A stretch of 14,679 nucleotides of DNA from RGIG3102 sp964525015 (GTDB lineage Bacteria; Bacillota; Clostridia; Oscillospirales; Ruminococcaceae): positions 1 through 14,679 of the forward strand of contig CAZGFY010000035.1 of assembly GCA_964525015.1 (NCBI GenBank), written 5' to 3'. Shown one piece after another: positions 6,773 through 14,570 of the stretch; the stretch's first letter is position 1; each line of letters starts with the position of its first letter. The notes beneath the pieces are model-generated. The model had not been told where the DNA came from, did no database searches, and saw nothing but the letters and a program-made list of their open reading frames with translations. Both the position numbers and the translations under genes were made by a program.

Positions 6773-6802
6773 AAAAAAGCTAGGTAAAACCTAGCTTTTT
6801 TT
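6773..6802. terminator. Bidirectional terminator shared by the ArsR-like gene (+) and tRNA-Ser (-)
   Basis: AAAAAAGCTAGGT (6773-6785) pairs with ACCTAGCTTTTTT (6789-6801) around AAA. A run of seven T follows on the plus strand and six T on the minus strand, so it can end transcripts arriving from both sides. Confidence 0.9.
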
Positions 6803-6808
6803 AATTCT

Positions 6809-6898
<90 letters not shown>

Positions 6899-6914
6899 AA
6901 AAAGATACTATTAT

Positions 6915-6943
6915 ATTTTATAGATTTCTTTTCAAAAAGTCAA
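6915..6943 (-). promoter_or_regulatory. Sigma-A promoter of tRNA-Ser
   Basis: On the minus strand, TTGACT (6938-6943) and TAAAAT (6915-6920) are 17 nt apart, placing the start a few bases before the mature tRNA. It sits directly after the stop of the traX-like gene, so the tRNA may also receive read-through from it. Confidence 0.7.
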
Positions 6944-6953
6944 TACTTTGAAG

Positions 6954-7718
6954 TTATTTTGTTAGAATATATGCAAAAATTGATAGTAAGGCTATGTGAA
7001 AAGGGTAGAAAATATAGAAAAACTGCTTATAGCCTTTGCCTTTTTTGCCATTATAAATTAACATGAATGGAAGAGCAGCTAACATCATCCATTGAAAGTT
7101 AACATTTAATAAGTTGTTTGTTGATATTTCGCTTGAAAAAATAATAAATAATGAAATAGATATATTTAATATAATAAGCTTAGCCCTATCTGTTTGCACA
7201 AAATATGTGAAAACGCCATAAAGGACAATCAATAGTCCACCCTCAGAATAAAAAACATTTGGAATAATTCCCATTAAAGATAAAAAAGCGTTTCCACGAT
7301 TTAATAATAAAGAGTTGCTAATAATAACGGATATAATATTATAAATTAAAAAATAAAACATAAATAAATTTCTTTTATTTTCATTATTTTTACTAGTTTC
7401 AAAAATATAAACAATAATATCTATAAGTAGTATTGTGGAAAAAATATTATTTGTGATAAAACTTTTGGGCGGATTTATGATTATTAAATTTAAAATAAAT
7501 GAAATAATAGACATTATAAAAGAAAAACTATATATTTTTTTTATATATTTTAATTTATCTTTGGTATGATAAAATCCAGCACAGGCTGTGAATATAAACA
7601 AAGGCGCGCTAATTCTTCCGATTTGTCTTAAAATTAAAGGCGTTCCTTTAAAAAATTGGCCGATATGATCTATTATCATCAAAATAGTTGCTAAAATCTT
7701 AATAGCAGTAGAGGTCAT
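6954..7718 (-). CDS. TraX-family integral membrane protein (probable acyltransferase)
   Basis: 254 residues with about eight hydrophobic segments, the usual size of the family. TraX (PF05857) was first known for N-acetylating F-pilin. Chromosomal relatives in Gram-positives are putative membrane acyltransferases of unknown substrate. Family marks are the opening 'LKIIA-x-x-x-M-x-IDHIG' pattern, here 'ILATILMIIDHIG' (8-20) with D17-H18, 'QIGRISAPLFIF' (32-43), and the C-terminal block 'QWMMLAALPFMLIYNGKKGK' (209-228) followed by 'YIFYPFHIALL' (235-245) with H241. SD AAGGAG (7726-7731, minus strand) lies 7 nt before the ATG. No conjugation gene is nearby, so a pilin role is unlikely. It has its own promoter and runs toward the tRNA-Ser gene. 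Confidence 0.85.
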   Translation of the reverse strand: MTSTAIKILATILMIIDHIGQFFKGTPLILRQIGRISAPLFIFTACAGFYHTKDKLKYIKKIYSFSFIMSIISFILNLIIINPPKSFITNNIFSTILLIDIIVYIFETSKNNENKRNLFMFYFLIYNIISVIISNSLLLNRGNAFLSLMGIIPNVFYSEGGLLIVLYGVFTYFVQTDRAKLIILNISISLFIIFSSEISTNNLLNVNFQWMMLAALPFMLIYNGKKGKGYKQFFYIFYPFHIALLSIFAYILTK

Positions 7719-7753
7719 TTTAAAACTCCTTAAATATAAATTCGAATATTTAT

Positions 7754-7782
7754 ATTATCGTATAATTAAAGTGAAATGTCAA
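7754..7782 (-). promoter_or_regulatory. Sigma-A promoter of the traX-like gene
   Basis: On the minus strand, TTGACA (7777-7782) and GATAAT (7754-7759) with a 17-nt spacer, about 35 nt before the start codon. Confidence 0.75.
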
Positions 7783-7909
7783 AATAATAATAAATTTTTC
7801 TTAATGTCTTTAATAAAGTGAAACAAAGATAATCTGTTTATATAACAAAATAAAAATACAAAAATACTTACTTTAATAATATAATTACGTAAATAATATT
7901 ATTTTGTTA

Positions 7910-7930
7910 AAAGTTTACTACAAAAACTTT
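7910..7930. repeat. Inverted repeat overlapping the aspA -35; candidate operator
   Basis: AAAGTTT (7910-7916) and AAACTTT (7924-7930) form a perfect 7-nt inverted repeat with a 7-nt spacer. Its right arm runs into the -35 hexamer (7928-7933), a location where a repressor or activator could act. No cognate regulator gene is adjacent. About 20 nt upstream is an 8-bp palindrome TTACGTAA (7885-7892). Confidence 0.4.
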
Positions 7931-7956
7931 ACATTCGGCATTTTCTTTGCTAGAAT
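7928..7956 (+). promoter_or_regulatory. Sigma-A promoter of the aspA-malic enzyme operon
   Basis: TTTACA (7928-7933) and TAGAAT (7951-7956) with a 17-nt spacer, about 40 nt before the chosen start codon. Confidence 0.75.
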
Positions 7957-7994
7957 GATGATAAATATTAAAGAAAATGTTAGGAGAAAACTTG

Positions 7995-9380
7995 ATGTAT
8001 AGAGTTGAAAGTGATTCAGTTGGCGAAAAAAAAGTTTTGGAAGAAGCTTACTATGGTGTTCAAACATTAAGAGCGTTTGAAAATTTTCGAATTAGTGGTA
8101 GACCAATTCCAAGAATTCAAGTTGAAGCACTAGCAGAAATTAAAAAGGCTTGTGCGATAACAAATTTAAAAGCTAATGATTTAGACAAAGAAATAGCAAA
8201 ATATATAGTAGAGGCTTGTGATGATATTATAAATGGTAAATTCCGTGATTCATTTATAGTAGATCAAATTCAAGGTGGAGCTGGAACTAGTGCGAATATG
8301 AATGCAAATGAAGTTATAGCAAATGTTGCATTAGAAAAAATGGGTAAGAAAAAAGGCGAGTATAAATATTGTCATCCAAACGATCATGTTAATATGGCTC
8401 AATCAACAAATGATGTTTATCCAACATCATTAAAAATAGCTCTTTATAAAGCTTTATTTGTTTTAGAAGATAAAATGGATGAATTATATGATGCCTTTAT
8501 GCAAAAATCAGAAGAGTTTAATGATATATTAAAAATCGGTAGAACTCAATTGATGGATGCAGTACCAATCACTCTAGGCCAAGAGTTTAAAGCTTTTGCA
8601 ACAGCTATTAAAAGAGGCAAAGGTCATATAATTCACGCTAAAAAAGATTTATTAACTATAAATATGGGTGGCACAGCTATTGGAACTGGTATAAATTCAT
8701 CTGAATATTTTTATAATAATATAGTAAAAGAATTAAGCGAAGTTACAGGGTATAAATTTTTAAAAGCAGACGATATGATAGATGCAACATCAAATGTTGA
8801 TTCTTTTAGCAATCTATCTCAAAGCTTAAAAAGTACTGCAATTGCATTAACTAAAATTGCAAATGATATAAGGCTTTTGAATTCAGGCCCAAAAGCAGGG
8901 CTTGGAGAAATTATAATTCCAGCAAAGCAAAACGGCTCTTCAATAATGCCAGGTAAAATAAACCCAGTTATTCCAGAAGCTGTAAATCAAGCAGCATTTG
9001 TTGTTATAGGTAATGATACAACTGTAACGCTTGCAGCAAGTGCAGGGCAATTAGAATTAAATGCATTTGAGCCAGTTATTTTTAATAGATTATATGAATC
9101 TATAACTGTTTTAGTAGGTGCAATTGATACATTTATTCAAAACTGCGTTTTAGATATTAAAGCAAATGAAGAGAGATGTCACGATTTATTATATCATTCA
9201 ACTGGATTTGTAACTGCTTTATGCCCAGTTATAGGCTATAAAGCAGCGGCTGAAATTGCAAAAAAATTCTTGAAAGATGGAACACCGATTATAGAAGGCG
9301 CTAGAGAATACGGCTTAACAGAAGAACAAATCAGCGATATTTTAAATCCAGATAAACAAGCAAGACAGTTTGAAAAATAA
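7995..9380 (+). CDS. aspA: Aspartate ammonia-lyase (aspartase)
   Basis: 461 residues, the usual aspartase length. It converts L-aspartate to fumarate and ammonia as a cytosolic homotetramer. Superfamily marks, numbered from ATG 7995: 'GGAGTSANMN' (94-103), 'STND' (137-140), 'GRTQL' (182-186), and the signature 'GSSIMPGKIN' (314-323) holding the catalytic Ser loop and Lys 321. It is aspartase rather than class II fumarase because of the near-identical N-terminal 'YYGVQTLRAFENF', 'NPVIPEAVNQ' after the signature, and 'VIGNDTTVTLAASAGQLELN', all close to known AspA sequences. Start choice: an in-frame ATG at 7977 would put the SD (AGGAG, 7982-7986) inside the gene. ATG 7995 lies 8 nt after that SD and matches the family start. 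The malic enzyme follows after 46 nt, suggesting one transcript for aspartate use. Confidence 0.93.
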   Translation: MYRVESDSVGEKKVLEEAYYGVQTLRAFENFRISGRPIPRIQVEALAEIKKACAITNLKANDLDKEIAKYIVEACDDIINGKFRDSFIVDQIQGGAGTSANMNANEVIANVALEKMGKKKGEYKYCHPNDHVNMAQSTNDVYPTSLKIALYKALFVLEDKMDELYDAFMQKSEEFNDILKIGRTQLMDAVPITLGQEFKAFATAIKRGKGHIIHAKKDLLTINMGGTAIGTGINSSEYFYNNIVKELSEVTGYKFLKADDMIDATSNVDSFSNLSQSLKSTAIALTKIANDIRLLNSGPKAGLGEIIIPAKQNGSSIMPGKINPVIPEAVNQAAFVVIGNDTTVTLAASAGQLELNAFEPVIFNRLYESITVLVGAIDTFIQNCVLDIKANEERCHDLLYHSTGFVTALCPVIGYKAAAEIAKKFLKDGTPIIEGAREYGLTEEQISDILNPDKQARQFEK

Positions 9381-9426
9381 AATATCTAATTAATTTTCAA
9401 GCTTTAGGAAAGGAAAGGTTATAATT

Positions 9427-10614
9427 ATGTCTACAAAAACAAAAAGAGAAATCGCTTTAGATGCTCATAAAGAATGGGCAGGTAAAATTGAAGTTGTTTC
9501 AAGAGCAGCAGTTACAAATAAAGCAGAACTTGCAGTTGCATATACTCCAGGTGTTGCAGAGCCTTGTCTTGAAATAGCAAAAGATGAGATGCTTGCGTAT
9601 GAATACACAAGAAAACATAATATGGTTGCAGTTATCACTAATGGTACAGCTGTTTTAGGTCTTGGTGATATTGGGCCTAGCGCAGCAATGCCAGTTATGG
9701 AAGGTAAATGCGTTTTGTTTAAAGAATTTGCAGGTGTTGACGCTTTCCCTTTATGCATTGATAGCAAAGATACAGATGAGATTGTTAATATCGTATATAA
9801 GATGTCAAAAAGCTTTGGTGGTATAAATCTTGAAGATATTGGAGCACCAGAATGTTTTGAAATCGAAAGACGACTAAAAGAGCTTTGCGATATCCCAGTG
9901 TTCCACGATGATCAGCACGGAACAGCTATCGTTGTTGGTGCGGCTCTTCTAAATGCAGCAAGATTAAAAGGCAAAAAGCCAGAAGAATTGAAGATAGTTT
10001 TAAATGGTGCTGGTGCTGCTGGTATTTCTATTGCAAAGCTAATGATTGATTTAGGGTTTACTAATTTAATATTATGTGATATTTTTGGAACTATCTATGA
10101 AGGTGGTCCTGCGAATACTGACGCTCAAAGAGAAATGGCGAAAATCACAAACAAGGAAAAACTAGAAGGAACTTTAGTTGATGCAATTAAAGGCTGTGAT
10201 ATTTTCGTTGGCGTTTCAAGGGCGAATTTAGTTACTAAAGAGATGGTTGAGAGTATGGCAAAAGAGCCAGTTATTCTTGCTATGGCAAACCCGACTCCTG
10301 AAATTATGCCAGAGCTTGCAAAAGAAGCAGGCGCCTATATTATAGGAACAGGCAGAAGCGATTATCCAAACCAAATTAACAACGTTTTAGCTTTTCCAGG
10401 TATATTTAAAGGTGCACTAGAAGTTAGAGCAACTGATATAACCGAAGAGATGAAACTTGAAGCAGCTAGAGCTTTAGCTGGGGTTGTTAGTGATAGCGAA
10501 TTAAATCCAGAATATATTATTCCAGATTCATTTGATGAAAGAGTTGCAGAAGTTGTGGCAAATGCAGTTGCAAAAGTTGCAATAGCTCAAGGAATAAGCA
10601 AATTAAATAGATAA
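9427..10614 (+). CDS. Malic enzyme, probably NAD(P)-dependent (malate to pyruvate + CO2)
   Basis: 395 residues, the short bacterial malic enzyme form without a phosphotransacetylase tail. It oxidatively decarboxylates L-malate in the cytosol, using a divalent metal. Catalytic Tyr 39 lies in 'AYTPGVAEPC' and Lys 94 in 'PVMEGKCVLFK'. Metal ligands lie in 'LEDIGAPECFE' (E136/D137) and 'FHDDQHGTA' (D161/D162). The Rossmann loop 'GAGAAGI' spans 194-200. Asp 218 at the end of the second Rossmann strand ('LCDIFG') favours NAD over NADP, though this is not decisive. SD AGGAAAGG (9411-9418) lies 8 nt before the ATG. No promoter was seen in the 46-nt gap, so it is co-transcribed with aspA. Fumarase, needed to link the two enzymes, is not in the window. 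The symbol is left blank because several malic enzyme names apply. Confidence 0.92.
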   Translation: MSTKTKREIALDAHKEWAGKIEVVSRAAVTNKAELAVAYTPGVAEPCLEIAKDEMLAYEYTRKHNMVAVITNGTAVLGLGDIGPSAAMPVMEGKCVLFKEFAGVDAFPLCIDSKDTDEIVNIVYKMSKSFGGINLEDIGAPECFEIERRLKELCDIPVFHDDQHGTAIVVGAALLNAARLKGKKPEELKIVLNGAGAAGISIAKLMIDLGFTNLILCDIFGTIYEGGPANTDAQREMAKITNKEKLEGTLVDAIKGCDIFVGVSRANLVTKEMVESMAKEPVILAMANPTPEIMPELAKEAGAYIIGTGRSDYPNQINNVLAFPGIFKGALEVRATDITEEMKLEAARALAGVVSDSELNPEYIIPDSFDERVAEVVANAVAKVAIAQGISKLNR

Positions 10615-10618
10615 TTTT

Positions 10619-10647
10619 GTAAGGCTACTATAATTTAGTAGCCTTAC
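10619..10647 (+). terminator. Hairpin after the malic enzyme gene, weak or partial terminator
   Basis: GTAAGGCTACTA (10619-10630) pairs perfectly with TAGTAGCCTTAC (10636-10647) around a 5-nt loop. What follows is TTCTATATTT, not an unbroken T run, so termination may be partial and allow read-through into the radical SAM gene. Confidence 0.7.
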
Positions 10648-10673
10648 TTCTATATTTAAATAAAAAGGAATTT

Positions 10674-11570
10674 ATGAAAAAGTTTAAAAAAATTTATATT
10701 GAGATAACTAATGTTTGCAATTTAAGTTGTGAATTTTGCCCAAAAACTAAAAGAGAAAAAAGGTTTATCTCGCTGGAAGAGATAAAATTAATTATTTCAA
10801 AATTAAAAAATAGAGGGCAAAAATATTATCTTCATATAATGGGCGAACCTTGTTTGCATCCTAGAATTAATGAAATAATAGCAGAGTTTAAAAAAGAAAA
10901 TCTCAATATTAATGTAGTTACAAATGGAACGATATTAGAAAATATAAATACTGATAGCTTACCAAATAGTCTGTGTGTATCATTGCATAGTTTTTCAGTT
11001 AATGATATTTCTCTAGATTTAAAAAGCTATATTGATAAGGCAATAAATTATTATAATAGCGTTAAAGATAAAAAAACATTTACAGAATTTCGATTATGGA
11101 ATATAACTAAGGAAAGTTTTGATAATAAAGATAACCAGTTTTTACTTTCTTATTTAACAAATCAATTAAACACGGATTTTGATTTAGCTAAATATGTTAA
11201 AGAATATTTAAGTGAAGATAATTCCAATAGCAAAAAAAGAAGATTTAATACTCAAATAAAAGAAAATTTATATCTTAGTATGGCGAAAAAATTCACATGG
11301 CCGGCTATTCAAGAGATAAATGGTGAAGAACGTGGCTTTTGCTATGGACTTCGAAATCAATTAGGGGTTCTTTGCGATGGAACAGTTGTTCCTTGCTGTT
11401 TAGATAGTGAAGGAGAAATTAACCTTGGGAATATATTTAATCAAGAATTAGAAGATATTTTAAATTCAAAAAGAGCAAAAGAAATGTTTAACGGATTTAC
11501 TTCAAAAAGAGTTACTGAAAATTTATGTAAAAATTGTGGATACAGAAAAATGTATTTTAAGAATTTTTAA
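10674..11570 (+). CDS. Radical SAM/SPASM domain protein
   Basis: 298 residues. The N-terminal CX3CX2C motif 'CNLSCEFC' (C15, C19, C22) binds the [4Fe-4S] cluster that cleaves S-adenosylmethionine. 'MGEPCLHP' (56-63) corresponds to the family's GGEP-type motif. A C-terminal SPASM-like region carries C223, C234, C241, C242, C285 and C288 ('CDGTVVPCC', 'CKNC') and would hold auxiliary cluster(s). SPASM members modify peptides or enzymes. No small precursor peptide ORF, export gene or partner enzyme was found beside it, so the substrate cannot be assigned. The inserted stretch at about 110-215 is Lys/Asp-rich and low in recognised motifs. SD AAGGA (10665-10669) is close to the ATG. No separate promoter is evident, so expression probably depends on read-through past the hairpin after the malic enzyme. 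Confidence 0.85.
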   Translation: MKKFKKIYIEITNVCNLSCEFCPKTKREKRFISLEEIKLIISKLKNRGQKYYLHIMGEPCLHPRINEIIAEFKKENLNINVVTNGTILENINTDSLPNSLCVSLHSFSVNDISLDLKSYIDKAINYYNSVKDKKTFTEFRLWNITKESFDNKDNQFLLSYLTNQLNTDFDLAKYVKEYLSEDNSNSKKRRFNTQIKENLYLSMAKKFTWPAIQEINGEERGFCYGLRNQLGVLCDGTVVPCCLDSEGEINLGNIFNQELEDILNSKRAKEMFNGFTSKRVTENLCKNCGYRKMYFKNF

Positions 11571-11572
11571 TA

Positions 11573-11601
11573 TTGAAAAAATAATCTTATCAAGTTATAA
11601 T
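11573..11601 (+). promoter_or_regulatory. Sigma-A promoter of the M42 peptidase gene
   Basis: TTGAAA (11573-11578) and TATAAT (11596-11601) with a 17-nt spacer, beginning just after the radical SAM stop codon. The peptidase is therefore probably an independent unit. Confidence 0.8.
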
Positions 11602-11648
11602 AGTACTAAATTGCTTATAGCAGATATTTAGAAAGGGATGGTATTACT

Positions 11649-12722
11649 ATGCTAGATTTAAAATTAATTGGAGATTTATCAGATGCTTTTGGAGTATCAG
11701 GATTTGAAGACGATGTTGCGAGAATTGCTATTGAAAATGCAGGAGATTATCCTGTTAAAAAAGATCATATGCAAAATGTTTATATAAATCATACACAAAA
11801 TCCAGACAAGCCAGTTGTTATGCTGGATGCACACACAGATGAAGTTGGGCTTATGGTACAAAGCATACTGCCAAATGGATTAATTAAAGTTATAAAAATA
11901 GGTGGGTGGGTTGATAGCAATGTTCCAGCTCATTTATTTATGATTAAAAATTCAAAAGGTGAACTGCATAGAGCTGTTTCGTCTTCAAAACCACCACATT
12001 TTATGTCAAAAGAAGAGCAAGCAAGGCCACTTGATACATTTAAAGATATTCAATTGGATTTAGGTGTTAGAAGTAAAGAAGAAGTAACTGAAATATTTGG
12101 AATTGAAGTGGGCGATGCTGTTATGCCAGAAGTTTACTTTGATTACAATGAAAAAACTGGCATGATGATGGGTAAAGCCTTTGATTGTCGTTTAGGTGTT
12201 TACTGTGCACTAGAAGTTATGAAAAGATTAAAAGATAAAGAGCTCCCAGTACATCTAACAGCGGCACTTGCTTCTCAAGAAGAAGTTGGAGTTCGTGGTG
12301 CCAATGTAACGGCGAAGGTTGTAAAGCCTAATTTTGCAATTATTTTTGAGGGAACGCCTTCTGATGATTTCTATCTTGAAACAAGTATTGCCCAAGGAAG
12401 AGTTGGAGAAGGTGTTCAAGTTCGCCATAGAGATTTGGGTATGATTGCAAATCCAAGATTTATTAAATTTGCAAAAGAAATATCAAAAGCAAATAATATT
12501 AAAGCGCAATTCGCAGTAAGAACAGGTGGCTCTACTAATGCTGGAACGGTTCACTTACAAAACGAAGGAACACCTTGCTTAGTTTTAGGAATTCCATCAA
12601 GATACATTCACACTCACTATGGATACGCTCATATAGATGATGTTAACTCTGCAATTGATTTAGCTATTAATATTATAGAAAATATGACAGAAGAAAAAAT
12701 AAAAGAAGTTTTTTACGCTTAG
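11649..12722 (+). CDS. M42-family metallo-aminopeptidase (glutamyl/deblocking aminopeptidase-like)
   Basis: 357 residues, full length for the family. M42 enzymes are cytosolic, usually dodecameric, dinuclear-metal aminopeptidases that finish peptide breakdown. Some were once misnamed endoglucanases. Ligand and catalytic positions: H62 and D64 in 'LDAHTDEVG', D179 in 'FDCRLG' (usually D-N-R-x-G), E211/E212 in 'SQEEVGVRGA', E234 in 'FEGTPSDD' (an Asp in many members), and H321 in 'RYIHTHYG'. The 'SSKPPHFMSKEEQ' segment (112-124) corresponds to the KPPH motif of the inserted domain. The substitutions (DCR, E234) are conservative and fit a clostridial subgroup, so activity is expected but specificity is open. 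The SD (AAAGGG, 11632-11637) is 11 nt from the ATG, slightly long. It has its own promoter. Neighbours do not suggest a pathway beyond amino-acid/peptide use alongside aspA. Confidence 0.9.
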   Translation: MLDLKLIGDLSDAFGVSGFEDDVARIAIENAGDYPVKKDHMQNVYINHTQNPDKPVVMLDAHTDEVGLMVQSILPNGLIKVIKIGGWVDSNVPAHLFMIKNSKGELHRAVSSSKPPHFMSKEEQARPLDTFKDIQLDLGVRSKEEVTEIFGIEVGDAVMPEVYFDYNEKTGMMMGKAFDCRLGVYCALEVMKRLKDKELPVHLTAALASQEEVGVRGANVTAKVVKPNFAIIFEGTPSDDFYLETSIAQGRVGEGVQVRHRDLGMIANPRFIKFAKEISKANNIKAQFAVRTGGSTNAGTVHLQNEGTPCLVLGIPSRYIHTHYGYAHIDDVNSAIDLAINIIENMTEEKIKEVFYA

Positions 12723-13082
12723 TCTTACTCATATAATCCAAACAAGTTTAATAATAATTAAAGAGGCACTCTATCTGTGTTAAAGGCTGTTGCAAGGCAT
12801 CAAGCATTACTTTAAGCCTTTGCTTTGATATAAAATCTATTTGAACATTATTGAATAAATGTTAATTTAAATAAAAAACCAAAAGGGATGGCGAAAGTCA
12901 TCCCTTAACTATTGTAAATAATTTTTAATTATAACTGTTTTTTGTTTTTGATATTTAATTTACAAGAGCTGAAAATATTAAATTAATGCCATATCATTAT
13001 TTTATGTTAAAACATTAATTTTTATAAGAAATTCAACAATTGATTTCTTTGTAAATATCAACATTTAATCCCCATTGATTAT
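12723..13082. other. Long intergenic region with two hairpins, no gene
   Basis: About 360 nt before the diguanylate cyclase promoter, without a convincing ORF. Two inverted repeats are visible: AAAGGCT (12782-12788) with AGCCTTT (12815-12821), with a 26-nt loop, and the stronger hairpin at 12881-12906 listed separately. A short AACATT/AATGTT repeat lies at 12844-12863. I looked for a c-di-GMP riboswitch upstream of the GGDEF gene and saw none of its conserved core. Confidence 0.5.
12881..12906. terminator. GAAA-tetraloop hairpin after the M42 peptidase gene, possible terminator
   Basis: AAGGGATG (12883-12890) pairs with CATCCCTT (12899-12906). Two more pairs inside close a GAAA tetraloop. 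On the plus strand AACTATT follows rather than T's, so it is a weak terminator at best. On the minus strand it is followed by TTGGTTTTTT, a better terminator context, yet no minus-strand gene feeds it. Confidence 0.5.
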
Positions 13083-13111
13083 TTGACATTTTTTACTGTT
13101 TTTGGTAAGAT
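13083..13111 (+). promoter_or_regulatory. Promoter of the diguanylate cyclase gene (extended -10)
   Basis: TTGACA (13083-13088) and TAAGAT (13106-13111) with a 17-nt spacer, and a TGG triplet directly before the -10 (extended -10). A TATAAT at 13112-13117 is too far from the -35 (23 nt). Confidence 0.65.
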
Positions 13112-13159
13112 TATAATATAAAATTATAATATTTATTATAAATATTAAGGTTATAAAGA

Positions 13160-14473
13160 ATGAGAGTGACAATGAAAAAGATTAGGTATTGGATTAATAA
13201 TGCTCCTATAAGAAAAAAGTTTGTACCATTACAAATTTTTATAATTATTAATGTGTTAATAATTAGTATGTTTTCTTTTTTTGCTATTGCAATGGTGAAT
13301 AATTCTTCACAAAATATTATTGATACCAATGTAAAGCATAAAGAAGAACTCAGTGAAATAATTAGAAATATGTATGTTTGCCGTGTTTTAGGTAGAGATA
13401 TTTTATTTGCTGAGGATGATGCGGTAAAACTTGATTATTATGAAGATTATATCGAAGCTTTTAATAGTCTTGATTTAAAAATGGATAAATATTCTGAATA
13501 CTTATCTGGTGAGCAACTTATAGAATTTACAAATATTATTGAACAAAAGAATGTGTATAAAGAGAGTATGATATTATCTGCTGATATTTCTATAAGTGGT
13601 GGAAGCTATGAAGAGGCTTTATATGCACTTCAAGTAGTGACACCTATTGCAAATGAGTTTTTTTCTAGTATTGATGAATATTCATTAGCTGAAGAAGCTA
13701 TTATGATAGAAGCTTTAGATGTAAATGATGGACTAATTATGACTATAATTATTTCAGGATCAATTATAATTTTAGTCATTATATTTGGCGTAATTGTCTT
13801 TACAAGATTATTTACAAAAAATATGAGCATTAGCCTTATTAGGCTTGAAAAAGCAATGTCGCAAATTGCCGAAACTGGAAATATGAAAATTGAAATACCA
13901 AACGATTTATACACAGAGGACGAAGTAGGTAGAATAGCACAAGTAGCCAATAAAATGAAAACTATGCTTTTGCAATACTCTTTTAATGATACACTCACAG
14001 GTGGATATAATGCAAAAGCGTATCATGAGGAATTAAATGAGATATTTGATGGTGATGGTGGTAAAAAAGAAATTTGGTGTGTTATTTCTGATATGAACAA
14101 TCTAAAATTAATAAATGATAACTTAGGGCATATAGAAGGGGATAATGCTCTTAGAAATTCATACTATGCATTAAATGGTAACTTTGGAAAGTTTGGAAAA
14201 ACCTTCCGTATAGGCGGAGATGAATTTGTGTCTATATTAAAAGGATGCAGTAAAGAAGATTTAGATGAGATGATTATTGAAGTTTTAGCACAAATTAATA
14301 AGGCAAATAAAAACGCTGTTTATAAATACTCTTTAGCAATTGGTGTTGATTATTTTACTGGGAATACTCTTGCTGAATATAATGAATTTTTTAAATTAGT
14401 TGATCAGAAAATGTATGATAATAAAGTTGCAAGTAAGCAATCAAGAATGACATCAAGAGTGCAAAAACAATAA
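13160..14473 (+). CDS. Membrane-anchored diguanylate cyclase (sensor-HAMP-GGDEF)
   Basis: 437 residues. It makes cyclic di-GMP from two GTP at the inner face of the membrane. Order: short basic N terminus, TM1 (about 24-46), a roughly 145-residue helical outer region (47-191) resembling a four-helix-bundle ligand sensor, TM2 (about 192-216), HAMP linker (about 217-270), then GGDEF domain (about 274-428). The active-site 'RIGGDEF' (350-356) is intact. 'DMNNLKLINDNLGHIEGD' (311-328) supplies the metal and guanine contacts. The inhibitory RxxD site expected just before GGDEF is absent (here G-K-F-G-K-T-F), so product feedback through that site is unlikely. 'DTLTGGYNAKAY' (277-288) replaces the usual D-x-LTGLxNR. 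Start ATG 13160 has TAAGG (13146-13150), 9 nt upstream. An in-frame ATG at 13172 has no good SD. It is a single-gene unit. Confidence 0.88.
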   Translation: MRVTMKKIRYWINNAPIRKKFVPLQIFIIINVLIISMFSFFAIAMVNNSSQNIIDTNVKHKEELSEIIRNMYVCRVLGRDILFAEDDAVKLDYYEDYIEAFNSLDLKMDKYSEYLSGEQLIEFTNIIEQKNVYKESMILSADISISGGSYEEALYALQVVTPIANEFFSSIDEYSLAEEAIMIEALDVNDGLIMTIIISGSIIILVIIFGVIVFTRLFTKNMSISLIRLEKAMSQIAETGNMKIEIPNDLYTEDEVGRIAQVANKMKTMLLQYSFNDTLTGGYNAKAYHEELNEIFDGDGGKKEIWCVISDMNNLKLINDNLGHIEGDNALRNSYYALNGNFGKFGKTFRIGGDEFVSILKGCSKEDLDEMIIEVLAQINKANKNAVYKYSLAIGVDYFTGNTLAEYNEFFKLVDQKMYDNKVASKQSRMTSRVQKQ

Positions 14474-14570
14474 TTTTATAAATAAAAAAATAAGTGATAA
14501 ATTACATCACCCCAAAATATAAGTGATATAGTTTATTTAAAATCAGAAAATTGAATAATTAAGTTTAGCA

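Noticed and set aside
6954..7718. Conjugation gene indicating an integrative element
   Set aside because: TraX-family proteins are widespread chromosomal membrane proteins in Gram-positives, and no other transfer or mobilisation gene is present.
7977..7994. ATG 7977 as the aspartase start
   Set aside because: The ribosome binding site AGGAG (7982-7986) would lie within the coding sequence, and the family N terminus begins at ATG 7995.
7995..9380. Class II fumarase instead of aspartase
   Set aside because: The N terminus (YYGVQTLRAFENF) and the NPVIPEAVNQ and IGNDTTVT segments match aspartases. This matters because it leaves the operon without a fumarase.
12723..13159. Riboswitch (c-di-GMP class) upstream of the GGDEF gene
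   Set aside because: None of the conserved core or tetraloop-receptor sequences was found. The GAAA hairpin at 12881 is an isolated stem.
13111..13329. Minus-strand 72-residue reading frame across the GGDEF promoter
   Set aside because: It overlaps a clear promoter, ribosome binding site and the start of a well-supported gene, and has no recognisable motif. It is a product of low GC content.
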